Source: Chloroflexota bacterium (GTDB lineage: Bacteria; Chloroflexota; Limnocylindria; Limnocylindrales; CSP1-4). From it: DNA of 8,309 bases. Numbering within the stretch: position 1 is the first letter of the stretch; every line of letters starts with the position of its first letter. The notes beneath the pieces are model-generated. The model did no database searches, was not told the origin of the DNA, and saw nothing but the letters and a program-made list of their open reading frames with translations. Positions 1-5,690 of the stretch are shown here, piece by piece. The DNA is taken from NCBI GenBank assembly GCA_021812735.1, contig JAKAMV010000406.1:1-8309 (forward strand), in the 5' to 3' direction. Position numbers and translations under genes: made by a program.

Positions 1-1
1 C

Positions 2-1171
2 CCGATCCCCGGCAAGAGCGCGGTCGGGATCGAGATCCCCAACGCCGAGTTCAACATCGTCTCGCTGCGCCGGATCTTCGACGAGGTGGCGTTCGACACG
101 GGCGGCTCGAAGCTCATGTTCGCCCTCGGCCGCGACGTCGCCGGCAAGGCCATCGCCGTCGACCTCGCCAAGATGCCGCACCTGCTGATCGCGGGGGCCA
201 CCGGTTCGGGCAAGAGCGTGATGGTCAACGCGCTGATCACGAGCCTGCTGTGCAAGGCCGACCCCACCGAGGTCCGGATGATCCTCATGGACCTCAAGCG
301 CGTCGAGCTCGCGGGCTACAACGGGCTGCCGCACCTCTACGTGCCCGTCATCACCGAGCCCGAGCGAGCGAAGTCCGCCCTCAAGTGGGCCGTGGCCGAG
401 ATGGAGAACCGATACCGCCGGTTCGCGGGCCAGAACGCGCGGAACATCAAGGGCTTCAACGACACCCGGGTCGACCCGGCGGACCGCATGCCCTACATCG
501 TGATCGTCATCGACGAGCTCGCCGACCTGATGATGCGGGAGGGCAAGAACATCGAGGACCCGATCGTGCGTCTCGCCCAGAAGGCGCGCGCGACGGGCAT
601 CCACATGGTCCTGGCCACCCAGCGGCCGTCCGTCAACGTCGTGACCGGCCTGATCAAGGCGAACTTCCCTTCTCGGATCGCCTTCGCCATGGCCAGCCAG
701 ATCGATAGCCGCACGATCCTCGACGCGCCGGGCGCGGAGGACCTGATCGGCCGTGGCGACATGCTCTACCAGCCGTCCGACCTGCCGCGCCCGATCCGCC
801 TCCAGGGCGTGTTCGTGGCGGATCCGGAGATCAATCGGGTCACCGACCACTGGCGTCGGCAGGTGGACGGCGAGCCGCGCTACGACCTCTCGATCGTGAC
901 CTCGGACGAGGAGTCCTCGGGCAACGTCAGCGAGATGCCCGAGGAGGAGGGGGACCGGCTCCTCATGGATGCCGTCGCCGTGATCCGGGAGTACGATCGT
1001 GCCTCGGCGTCGCTCCTGCAGCGGCGCCTCAAGGTCGGCTATGCGCGGGCCGCCCGGATCATCGACCAGCTCGAGGCGCGCGGCTACGTGGGGGCGTTCG
1101 ACGGGTCGAATGCCCGGATGGTCCTCCGCCGTGACGACGGGGTGGCCCTCGACGACGAGGACGGTGCATGA
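2..1171 (+). CDS. ftsK: FtsK/SpoIIIE DNA translocase, C-terminal part (partial)
   Basis: FtsK-type ATP-driven double-stranded DNA pump that moves chromosome termini through the closing division septum. The reading frame is open to the left edge, so the true start and the membrane and linker parts lie outside the window; 389 residues are visible. The first residues (PIPGKSAVGIEIPN) are the conserved entry to the motor domain, so the GTG at 86 is internal. Walker A GATGSGKS is at 194-217 and Walker B (IVIVIDE) at about 497-517, followed by the family motif ATGIHMVLATQRPSVNVV. A C-terminal winged-helix gamma domain, which in FtsK reads oriented DNA sites (KOPS/SRS type), covers about 950-1135. 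The motor and gamma domains look intact. The stop overlaps the next start as ATGA, suggesting translational coupling to the rodZ-like gene. Family assignment is firm; FtsK versus SpoIIIE cannot be settled from this fragment. Confidence 0.96.
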   Translation, partial: PIPGKSAVGIEIPNAEFNIVSLRRIFDEVAFDTGGSKLMFALGRDVAGKAIAVDLAKMPHLLIAGATGSGKSVMVNALITSLLCKADPTEVRMILMDLKRVELAGYNGLPHLYVPVITEPERAKSALKWAVAEMENRYRRFAGQNARNIKGFNDTRVDPADRMPYIVIVIDELADLMMREGKNIEDPIVRLAQKARATGIHMVLATQRPSVNVVTGLIKANFPSRIAFAMASQIDSRTILDAPGAEDLIGRGDMLYQPSDLPRPIRLQGVFVADPEINRVTDHWRRQVDGEPRYDLSIVTSDEESSGNVSEMPEEEGDRLLMDAVAVIREYDRASASLLQRRLKVGYARAARIIDQLEARGYVGAFDGSNARMVLRRDDGVALDDEDGA

Positions 1172-2607
1172 CGGCTCGCGACGACGCACGGCGAGGGCGA
1201 GCTGAGGCGCGCGGCGGTGACCGCGCCTATGCGCCCGAGTCCGGCCCCACGCTCCCGGAGCGGCTGGTGGCCGCCCGCGAGCGCAAGGGCGTGGACCTGC
1301 TGCGCGCCGAACGCGAGACCAAGATCCGCGCCCGGTACCTCGCGGCTCTCGAGGCCGGCGACTACGCGGACCTCCCCGGCGCGGTGTACACGAAGGGCTT
1401 CCTGCGCAACTACGCGATCTACCTCGGGCTCGACCCCGAGGACGTGACCCGCCAGTGGAAGCGCGAGCGAGGCGACCTCTCGCTGCCGTCGGAGCCGGTG
1501 CTCACCGTCCCGCGGGCGCTCGAGGCGCCGCGCCAGGGTCTCACCGTCTCGCCGGTGCTGGTGGTGGCGGGCCTGCTGGTGGTGCTCATCGCCGCCTTCG
1601 GCGTCTACATGGGCGTCCAGCTGCTGCGGTACGCGAAGCCGCCGTCCATCACGGTCACGGACCCGGCGCAGGCGGTGATCACGGTCAGCGACGGGACGAC
1701 CTCGTACACGCTCCAGGGGATGTCCATCCCGGGGGCCGCCATCACCATCGCCGACCCTGGTCTGGACCAGCCGTATCGCGTCAACGCGGACGACACGGGC
1801 CGCTGGACCGCGGACGTCCAGCTTCGCCGCGGGCGCAACGAGTTCGACGTGAGCGCGGTGGACCCGGAGACGGGCAAGTCCTCCGACTCGACGGTGCGCC
1901 TGTTCATCACCGTCCCGGTGACCGCGGTGGAGGCGCCCCAGCTGACGCTCAACTCGCCCGCGGACGGGGCCCAGTTCTCCAATGGCGCGATCCCCGTCAA
2001 CGGCACCACCACCAACGCCGCCAAGGTCATCGTCACGGCGAACCGGGTGACGGTGGCCGGGACGGCCCCCTCGGCCAAGCCCGCCGCGTCCGGCAGGCCC
2101 ACCCCATCGCCCAAGCCCACGGCGTCGCCCGCGCCCGCCCCGTCGTCCTCGGCAGCGCCCGGGCCCTCGCCCGATGTGGGCCCGGTGTCGGTGGACGTAG
2201 CCCCGGACGGGTCGTTCGAGACACCGCTCAACCTCTCCGCCGGCAGCTGGCAGGTGGTCGTGACCGCCGTTTCAGCCGACGGCAAGACGAACACGCAAAC
2301 GCGCCAGATCTCGATCCAGTACCAGGGAGCCAACCTCGTGGTGCAGGTCAAGGGCGCCCGGGCGTGGCTCAAGGTCTGGGTGGACGGCGTGCTGTCGCCG
2401 GTCACCGGGGCTGCCGGCGTCGTCTACGACCCGGGCAAGGTGCTCACGTTCTCGGGCCAGCACTCGGTGGAGGTGCGGACCGGCAACTCCAGCGCCACCT
2501 ACTTCACGCTCAACGGGCAGAGCCTCGGGCGCATGTCCGCGTCCGGCGGTCCCGAGACGTGGCTGTTCGCACCTCCGAACGCCCCCCAGCAGACGAACCG
2601 GACCTGA
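1168..2607 (+). CDS. rodZ: RodZ-like protein: HTH, one membrane helix, Ig-like domains, DUF4115
   Basis: A 479-residue RodZ-type bitopic membrane protein. In the known family the cytoplasmic HTH binds MreB and helps keep the elongation machinery and rod shape. Residues about 29-98 form the RodZ HTH_25 domain (LPERLVAARERKGVDL through VYTKGFLRNYAIYLGLDP). A single membrane helix spans about 128-150 (VSPVLVVAGLLVVLIAAFGV), so the remainder should lie outside the membrane. About 160-250 looks like one beta-sandwich (Ig-like or glucodextranase-B-like). A second at about 258-383 is interrupted by a Pro/Ala/Ser stretch at about 299-337. DUF4115, the usual RodZ tail, covers about 387-468 (VVQVKGARAWLKVWVDG, TYFTLNGQSLG). 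Basic residues before the HTH fit an N-in topology. The ATG is fixed by the ATGA overlap with ftsK; no strong RBS is visible, fitting coupling. It is longer than E. coli RodZ (337 residues) because of the extra beta domain and insertion. Whether MreB is its partner here is inferred. Confidence 0.88.
   Translation: MTARDDARRGRAEARGGDRAYAPESGPTLPERLVAARERKGVDLLRAERETKIRARYLAALEAGDYADLPGAVYTKGFLRNYAIYLGLDPEDVTRQWKRERGDLSLPSEPVLTVPRALEAPRQGLTVSPVLVVAGLLVVLIAAFGVYMGVQLLRYAKPPSITVTDPAQAVITVSDGTTSYTLQGMSIPGAAITIADPGLDQPYRVNADDTGRWTADVQLRRGRNEFDVSAVDPETGKSSDSTVRLFITVPVTAVEAPQLTLNSPADGAQFSNGAIPVNGTTTNAAKVIVTANRVTVAGTAPSAKPAASGRPTPSPKPTASPAPAPSSSAAPGPSPDVGPVSVDVAPDGSFETPLNLSAGSWQVVVTAVSADGKTNTQTRQISIQYQGANLVVQVKGARAWLKVWVDGVLSPVTGAAGVVYDPGKVLTFSGQHSVEVRTGNSSATYFTLNGQSLGRMSASGGPETWLFAPPNAPQQTNRT
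2062..2181 (+). other. Proline/alanine/serine-rich insertion coded within rodZ
   Basis: Codes for residues about 299-338 of the RodZ-like protein. It contains twelve prolines in 37 residues, with short PSPKPTASPAPAP-type runs. It falls between a beta strand ending VIVTANRVTV and the strand starting VSVDVAPDGSF, so it appears to be a flexible loop inside one beta-sandwich rather than a linker between domains. The loop position is inferred from the strand pattern, not from a structure. Confidence 0.6.
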
Positions 2608-2608
2608 C

Positions 2609-3100
2609 ATGCCCGACCCGCTGGCCGAGCACGCCCGCCGCCTTCAGGACGCGTGCCGGGCGCGAGGCCTGACCGTGGCCACGGCCGAGTCTTGCACGGG
2701 GGGGCTGGTGGCGCACCTCATCACCGAGGTGCCGGGCTCGTCGGGCTACTTCCGCGGCGGCGTGGTGGCCTACAGCGACGACGTCAAGCGGGATGCGGTT
2801 GGCGTGGCGGATGCCGTGCTCCGCGTCCACGGTGCCGTCTCCGCCCAGGTGGCGGTTGCCCTGGCCGAGGGCGTCCGAGGGCGGCTCGGGGCGGACCTGG
2901 GCGTGGGCGTGACCGGTGTCGCGGGGCCGGACGGTGGCTCCGAGGCCAAGCCCGTCGGCCTCGTGTACGTGGCCGTCGCGGGGGGCGGCGCGCCCGTCGT
3001 GCGGCGGTTCTCCTGGGCGCGCGACCGCGAGGGCAACAAGCGCGCGAGCGCCGAGGCCGCCCTGAGGCTCCTGCTCGAGGCCGCCGAGGCGCGCGGGTGA
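2609..3100 (+). CDS. pncC: Nicotinamide-nucleotide amidohydrolase (stand-alone CinA C-terminal domain)
   Basis: A 163-residue protein covering only the CinA C-terminal domain, the length of E. coli PncC. That enzyme hydrolyses nicotinamide mononucleotide to nicotinate mononucleotide plus ammonia, recycling NMN, for example from NAD-dependent DNA ligase. Visible family motifs are AESCTGG at residues 26-32, with the likely catalytic Ser28, then GVVAYSDDVK at 51-60, VTGVAGPDGG at 101-110 and KPVGLVYVAV at 114-123, with an amphipathic C-terminal helix. The N-terminal molybdopterin-binding-like half of full CinA is absent and there is no room for it upstream. The ATG lies 1 base after the rodZ stop; no strong RBS is seen, so reinitiation from rodZ is likely. 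The stop overlaps the GTG of the next gene. In many bacteria cinA or pncC sits near ftsK or pgsA, in line with this neighbourhood. Family is certain; activity is inferred from the motifs. Confidence 0.94.
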   Translation: MPDPLAEHARRLQDACRARGLTVATAESCTGGLVAHLITEVPGSSGYFRGGVVAYSDDVKRDAVGVADAVLRVHGAVSAQVAVALAEGVRGRLGADLGVGVTGVAGPDGGSEAKPVGLVYVAVAGGGAPVVRRFSWARDREGNKRASAEAALRLLLEAAEARG

Positions 3101-4611
3101 GCGTTCGCGACCAGCGCGACATCGGCGCGGGACTGGCGCCTGCACGGCCGTCTCGCCCCATCGTGCCCGGCGAGCGCATTCACGTGCTCGGGGCGCAGGG
3201 CGCGGGGGCCTCGGCGGCGGCGATCCTGGCCGCCCTTGCCGGCGCCGATGTGGACGGCTGCGACCCGGGCGGGCCGGGGCAGTACAGCCCGGGGCTCGCC
3301 GCAGCCGGGGTGGCCGTGGCGCCCGGGCATGACGCCGCCCACGTGCTGGGCGCGCGTCGGCCCGCGCGGCTGGCGGTGACCAAGGCCCTCACGGCCATCG
3401 ACCCCGACAACCCGGAGCTGGCGGCCGCGCGGGTCGCGGGGGTGCCGGTGGAACCGTGGCAGCAGGTCGTGGCGGACGCAGCCCACGGCCGGCTGCTGAT
3501 CGGGGTGGCTGGCACGCACGGCAAGAGCACGACGTCCGGCTGGCTCGTGCACACGCTGGCCGCCGTCGGGGCAGACCCGGGCGCCTTCGTGGGCGCGCTC
3601 CTGACGGCTGACCTCACGGGCCTGGGCGTGGCGGCCACGGCCCGCAAGGGTGCCGGGCCGACATTCGTGGTGGAGGCCGACGAGTACGCGGGCAACTTCG
3701 ACGCCTACCGCCCCGGCATCATCGTCCTCACGTCCGCCGAGTGGGATCACCCGGACGTGTTCGCGGACCGCGCGGCGGTGATCGCCGCGTTCGAGGGCTG
3801 GATTCGCCGTGCCGCCGAGGGCGCGGGGGCGGGGGAGCGGCCGCCGGTGCTCGTTGCCAATGTCGGCGACGCGGGGGTGGCGGAGCTGGTCGCCCGGCTC
3901 GCGGACTGGCCCGGCCGGATTCTGCGCACCGCGCTGGACGCCGACCCCGGCGACGCGGACGTTGTGGGCGAGATCATCGGCTCCGACCCCGACGGCACGA
4001 CGCTGCGGGTCGCGGAAGGCTCCCGGGCGCACCGCGTGCGGCTCCTCACCGCAGGTCGCCACAACGCCGCCAATGCCCTCGGCGTGGTGGGCGCATGCCT
4101 GGCGGCCGGCTACCGGCTCGAGGCGATCCTGCCCGCCCTCGCCACGTTTCACGGCGTGGGCCGGCGCCTGGAGCGGAAGGGCGAGGCTGCTGGGGTCCTG
4201 GTGTTCGACGACTACGCCCACCACCCCACGGCCATCCGCGCCACGCTGGCCGCCGTCCGCCAGCGCGCGCCCGGGCGCCGCGTCTGGGCCGTCTACGAGC
4301 CGCTCACCTTCCACCGCACGGCGGCGCTGCTGGACGAGTTCGCCGCTTCCCTCGCCGAGGCCGACGCGGTTGCCATCGCCGACATCTGGGCGGGCCGCGA
4401 CCCGGACACGACCGTCGCCTCCGCGGCTGGCCTGGCGGATGCGGTGGCCCGGCACGACCCGTCGATCCGCGTGGCCGCCCCCGGGAGCGTCGAGGCGACC
4501 GCACGCTGGCTGGCCGGCGAGGTGCGGCCGGGCGACGCGGTCCTGGTCATGGGCGGCGGCCGGTCGTACCGCATCGGCGAGCGGCTGCTGGAGCTCCTGG
4601 GGCCGCGATGA
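3097..4611 (+). CDS. murC: MurC-like Mur ligase (UDP-N-acetylmuramate--L-alanine ligase family)
   Basis: A 504-residue Mur ligase. MurC adds L-alanine to UDP-MurNAc with ATP in the cytoplasm, the first step of the peptidoglycan stem peptide. The N-terminal Rossmann domain has GERIHVLGAQGAG (residues 25-37, GxxGxG). The central ATPase domain has P-loop GTHGKSTT (139-146), VVEADEYAGNFD (191-202), SAEWDHPD (213-220) and GRHNAANALG (320-329). The C-terminal domain has FHGVGRRLERKG (351-362), FDDYAHHPT (370-378), HRTAALLDEF (406-415) and a terminal VLVMGGGRSYRIGE. The order and the DDYAHHPT motif favour MurC (or its relative Mpl) over MurD, E or F. Some motifs differ: the usual QPH before the RT motif reads EPL, and the RAEML stretch before the P-loop reads EPWQQV. 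The GTG start at 3097 overlaps the pncC stop as GTGA and leaves a sensible 24-residue lead; the frame is open further upstream inside pncC, but that part is out-of-frame shadow. Exact substrate is less sure than the family. Confidence 0.87.
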   Translation: MSVRDQRDIGAGLAPARPSRPIVPGERIHVLGAQGAGASAAAILAALAGADVDGCDPGGPGQYSPGLAAAGVAVAPGHDAAHVLGARRPARLAVTKALTAIDPDNPELAAARVAGVPVEPWQQVVADAAHGRLLIGVAGTHGKSTTSGWLVHTLAAVGADPGAFVGALLTADLTGLGVAATARKGAGPTFVVEADEYAGNFDAYRPGIIVLTSAEWDHPDVFADRAAVIAAFEGWIRRAAEGAGAGERPPVLVANVGDAGVAELVARLADWPGRILRTALDADPGDADVVGEIIGSDPDGTTLRVAEGSRAHRVRLLTAGRHNAANALGVVGACLAAGYRLEAILPALATFHGVGRRLERKGEAAGVLVFDDYAHHPTAIRATLAAVRQRAPGRRVWAVYEPLTFHRTAALLDEFAASLAEADAVAIADIWAGRDPDTTVASAAGLADAVARHDPSIRVAAPGSVEATARWLAGEVRPGDAVLVMGGGRSYRIGERLLELLGPR

Positions 4612-4994
4612 CGGTGACCTACGCCGACGCCGGCGACCTGCTCGAGGCGCTCGTCCGTGCGCGCGTGGGGCACCACGGGGACGCGCTCGCCGCCCTGTTC
4701 GCGCCGGACGCCGAGGTTGCGCCGGACCCGTTCGCCCCGCCGCTCGTCGGGGACAACGCGCTGCGGGCATACTTGCTGGCGGCGGCGGCCGCCGAGCGCC
4801 TGTACGACCTGGCGATCGAGCGGCACTGGGTCTCGGGGGACGCGGTTCTCGCCGCCTGGCATGCGAGCTGGACGCGTCACCAGGACGAGGCGCACGTCCG
4901 GCAGGCGGGGTTTCTCGCCGCCGATGTTGACCGGGACGGGCGCATCCGGCGGCTGCGGCTGTGGACGGTGACCCGCGAGCGCCTCGCGGGCTGA
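4608..4994 (+). CDS. NTF2/SnoaL-like small protein of unknown function
   Basis: A 128-residue protein with the pattern of the NTF2-like cone fold. An N-terminal helix (DAGDLLEALVRARVGHHGDA) leads into LAALFAPDAEVAPDPFAPPLVG, then a short helix with DNALRAYLLAAA, and a run of strands (WVSGDAVLAAWHASWTRH, GFLAADVDRDGRIRRLRLW). The phrase 'LFAPDAEV...PLVG...LRAYL' is typical of SnoaL-like family members. Such proteins range from isomerases and hydrolases to non-catalytic ligand binders, and no residue here fixes a reaction. There is no signal peptide or membrane segment, so it is probably cytoplasmic. The ATG overlaps the murC-like stop (ATGA), so it is likely co-translated with it. The fold is a good guess from sequence; the function is unknown. 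Confidence 0.78.
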   Translation: MTVTYADAGDLLEALVRARVGHHGDALAALFAPDAEVAPDPFAPPLVGDNALRAYLLAAAAAERLYDLAIERHWVSGDAVLAAWHASWTRHQDEAHVRQAGFLAADVDRDGRIRRLRLWTVTRERLAG

Positions 4995-5000
4995 AGGGAG
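4995..5000 (+). promoter_or_regulatory. Ribosome binding site of yajQ
   Basis: The purine run AGGGAG lies five bases before the ATG at 5006, immediately after the stop of the NTF2-like gene. It supports 5006 as the yajQ start over the in-frame GTG at 4961, which lies inside the upstream gene and would add 15 residues with no family match. Confidence 0.6.
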
Positions 5001-5005
5001 CACGG

Positions 5006-5497
5006 ATGGCGGGCGAGGTCTCGTTCGACGTGGTGTCGGACTTCGACGAGCAGGAGCTCCGCAACGCGCTCGACCAGGTCCGGCGCGAGGTGGTGCAGCG
5101 CTATGACCTCAAGGGCGCCCACGTGGAGCTGGCCCAGGAGAAGACGCGGCTCGTGCTGGTGACCGACAGCGAGATGCACGCCAAGTCCGTGCGCGACCTC
5201 GTGGAGTCCAAGGCCGTGCGGCGGAACCTGTCGCTCAAGATCTTCGCCTGGGGCGAGGTCCAGCCGGCCGGCGGCAACCGGGTGCGCCAGGAAATCGAGC
5301 TCCGCCGCGGCCTCTCGGACGAGCTGGCGCGCAAGATCGTCAAGCTGATCCGGGACGAGTTCCCGAAGGTCCAGCCCCGAGTCCAGGGCGACGCCGTCCG
5401 GGTGGCGGGCAAGAGCAAGGACGAGCTCCAGCGCGTGATCGGACGTCTCCGGGAGCTCGACGAGGACGTGCCGCTCCAGTTCGAGAACTACCGCTAG
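5006..5497 (+). CDS. yajQ: YajQ family nucleotide-binding protein (UPF0234)
   Basis: A 163-residue YajQ family protein, the same length as E. coli YajQ. The family has two ferredoxin-like alpha/beta domains that bind nucleotides or nucleic acid; in Xanthomonas a member binds cyclic di-GMP and affects transcription. Typical motifs are visible: EVSFDVVSDFDEQELRNALD at the N-terminus, QRYDLKGAHVEL near residue 35, a central GLSDELARKIVKLIRDE, then KVQPRVQGDAVRVAGKSKDE and the closing PLQFENYR. All family blocks are present, so it appears intact and cytoplasmic. The start is chosen by the AGGGAG upstream and because SFD at residues 6-8 matches the usual beginning. It closes the tightly packed ftsK-to-yajQ run. 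Its role in this organism is not evident from the context; binding of c-di-GMP is not proven for most members. Confidence 0.96.
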   Translation: MAGEVSFDVVSDFDEQELRNALDQVRREVVQRYDLKGAHVELAQEKTRLVLVTDSEMHAKSVRDLVESKAVRRNLSLKIFAWGEVQPAGGNRVRQEIELRRGLSDELARKIVKLIRDEFPKVQPRVQGDAVRVAGKSKDELQRVIGRLRELDEDVPLQFENYR

Positions 5498-5501
5498 GAG
5501 G
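5496..5501 (+). promoter_or_regulatory. Strong Shine-Dalgarno sequence for the 36-residue ORF
   Basis: A perfect AGGAGG core begins within the yajQ stop codon (TAG at 5495-5497) and ends six bases before the ATG at 5508. It is the strongest ribosome binding site in the window and the main argument that the tiny downstream ORF is translated. Confidence 0.75.
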
Positions 5502-5507
5502 AGCCCG

Positions 5508-5618
5508 ATGCCCGGAGCCAAGAACGCCCGCACCCTGATGGCGATCGTCGCGGCGATCGTGATCATCGGGATGGTCGCCGCGTTTATGCTGGGTCCCGCC
5601 ACCATCGCACAGCGCTAG
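5508..5618 (+). CDS. Small single-helix protein (36 aa), possible membrane peptide or leader peptide
   Basis: A 36-codon ORF from ATG 5508 to TAG 5616-5618. The first nine residues carry two basic residues (K5, R8). Residues 10-29 form one hydrophobic stretch (LMAIVAAIVIIGMVAAFML), followed by a short tail ending in GPATIAQR. This is the composition of a single-pass membrane peptide with an N-in start. It has an ideal AGGAGG and starts 10 bases after yajQ, so it is probably co-transcribed with it. I do not recognise a family. The alternative is a leader peptide: the length and the Ile/Val-rich core (7 of 11 residues at 13-23) recall ilv attenuator peptides, and the next gene is acetolactate-synthase-like. 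No U-rich terminator follows, which weakens that reading. Translation is likely; function is unknown. Confidence 0.62.
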   Translation: MPGAKNARTLMAIVAAIVIIGMVAAFMLGPATIAQR

Positions 5619-5627
5619 CGCTAGCGC
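5612..5627 (+). repeat. Perfect 16-base palindrome overlapping a stop codon
   Basis: GCGCTAGCGCTAGCGC is its own reverse complement and is built from tandem GCGCTA units. It covers the stop codon (TAG 5616-5618) of the 36-residue ORF and runs on into the leader of the ThDP gene. It could be a protein-binding operator, part of an RNA hairpin at the transcript end, or chance in GC-rich DNA. There is no T-run after it, so a classic intrinsic terminator is not supported. Confidence 0.5.
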
Positions 5628-5644
5628 CCAGGAACCAACACGCC

Positions 5645-5676
5645 CCGGCGCCGGACGGACCGCCGTCCCCGCCGGC
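5645..5676 (+). promoter_or_regulatory. Overlapping hairpins in the leader of the ThDP enzyme gene
   Basis: Three pairings can be drawn here. CCGGCGCCGG (5645-5654) is a perfect palindrome. GGACGG (5653-5658) pairs with CCGTCC (5663-5668) around the loop ACCG. GCCGG (5650-5654) can pair with CCGGC (5672-5676). They share bases 5653-5654, so they exclude one another. They end just before the GGAGGT at 5681, but none of them pairs with it. GC-rich leaders form such structures often, so a regulatory role is only a possibility. I saw no clear -35/-10 promoter. Confidence 0.3.
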
Positions 5677-5680
5677 CTAT

Positions 5681-5686
5681 GGAGGT
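5681..5686 (+). promoter_or_regulatory. Ribosome binding site deciding the ThDP enzyme start
   Basis: GGAGGT lies four bases before the ATG at 5691. An earlier in-frame ATG at 5679 overlaps this site (its G is base 5681), so 5691 is the better start and the protein begins MSDAEGQQPV. Confidence 0.7.
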
Positions 5687-5690
5687 CGAC

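Noticed and set aside
1455..2672. Plus-strand frame of about 400 codons inside rodZ
   Set aside because: Different frame from the RodZ-like protein, with Arg/Gly/Ala/His-rich sequence and no motif; the RodZ frame has HTH, a membrane helix and DUF4115.
2653..3096. Possible 148-residue N-terminal extension of the Mur ligase
   Set aside because: The frame is open, but the extension overlaps pncC out of frame and has low-complexity composition. The GTG at 3097 with its GTGA overlap gives a normal Mur ligase length.
4961..5005. Upstream GTG start for yajQ
   Set aside because: It lies within the NTF2-like gene; the ATG at 5006 has an AGGGAG and gives the family length of 163 residues.
2770..5064. 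Long open frame on the minus strand (about 760 codons) opposite pncC, the Mur ligase and the NTF2-like gene
   Set aside because: Same reason: no domain, biased composition, and it spans several well-supported genes on the other strand.
5612..5668. Rho-independent terminator after the small ORF
   Set aside because: Stems are present but no T-run follows any of them; with the RBS of the next gene close by, read-through is as likely.
5679..5690. ATG at 5679 as start of the ThDP enzyme
   Set aside because: The ATG overlaps the GGAGGT that serves the ATG at 5691 and has no purine run of its own at proper distance.
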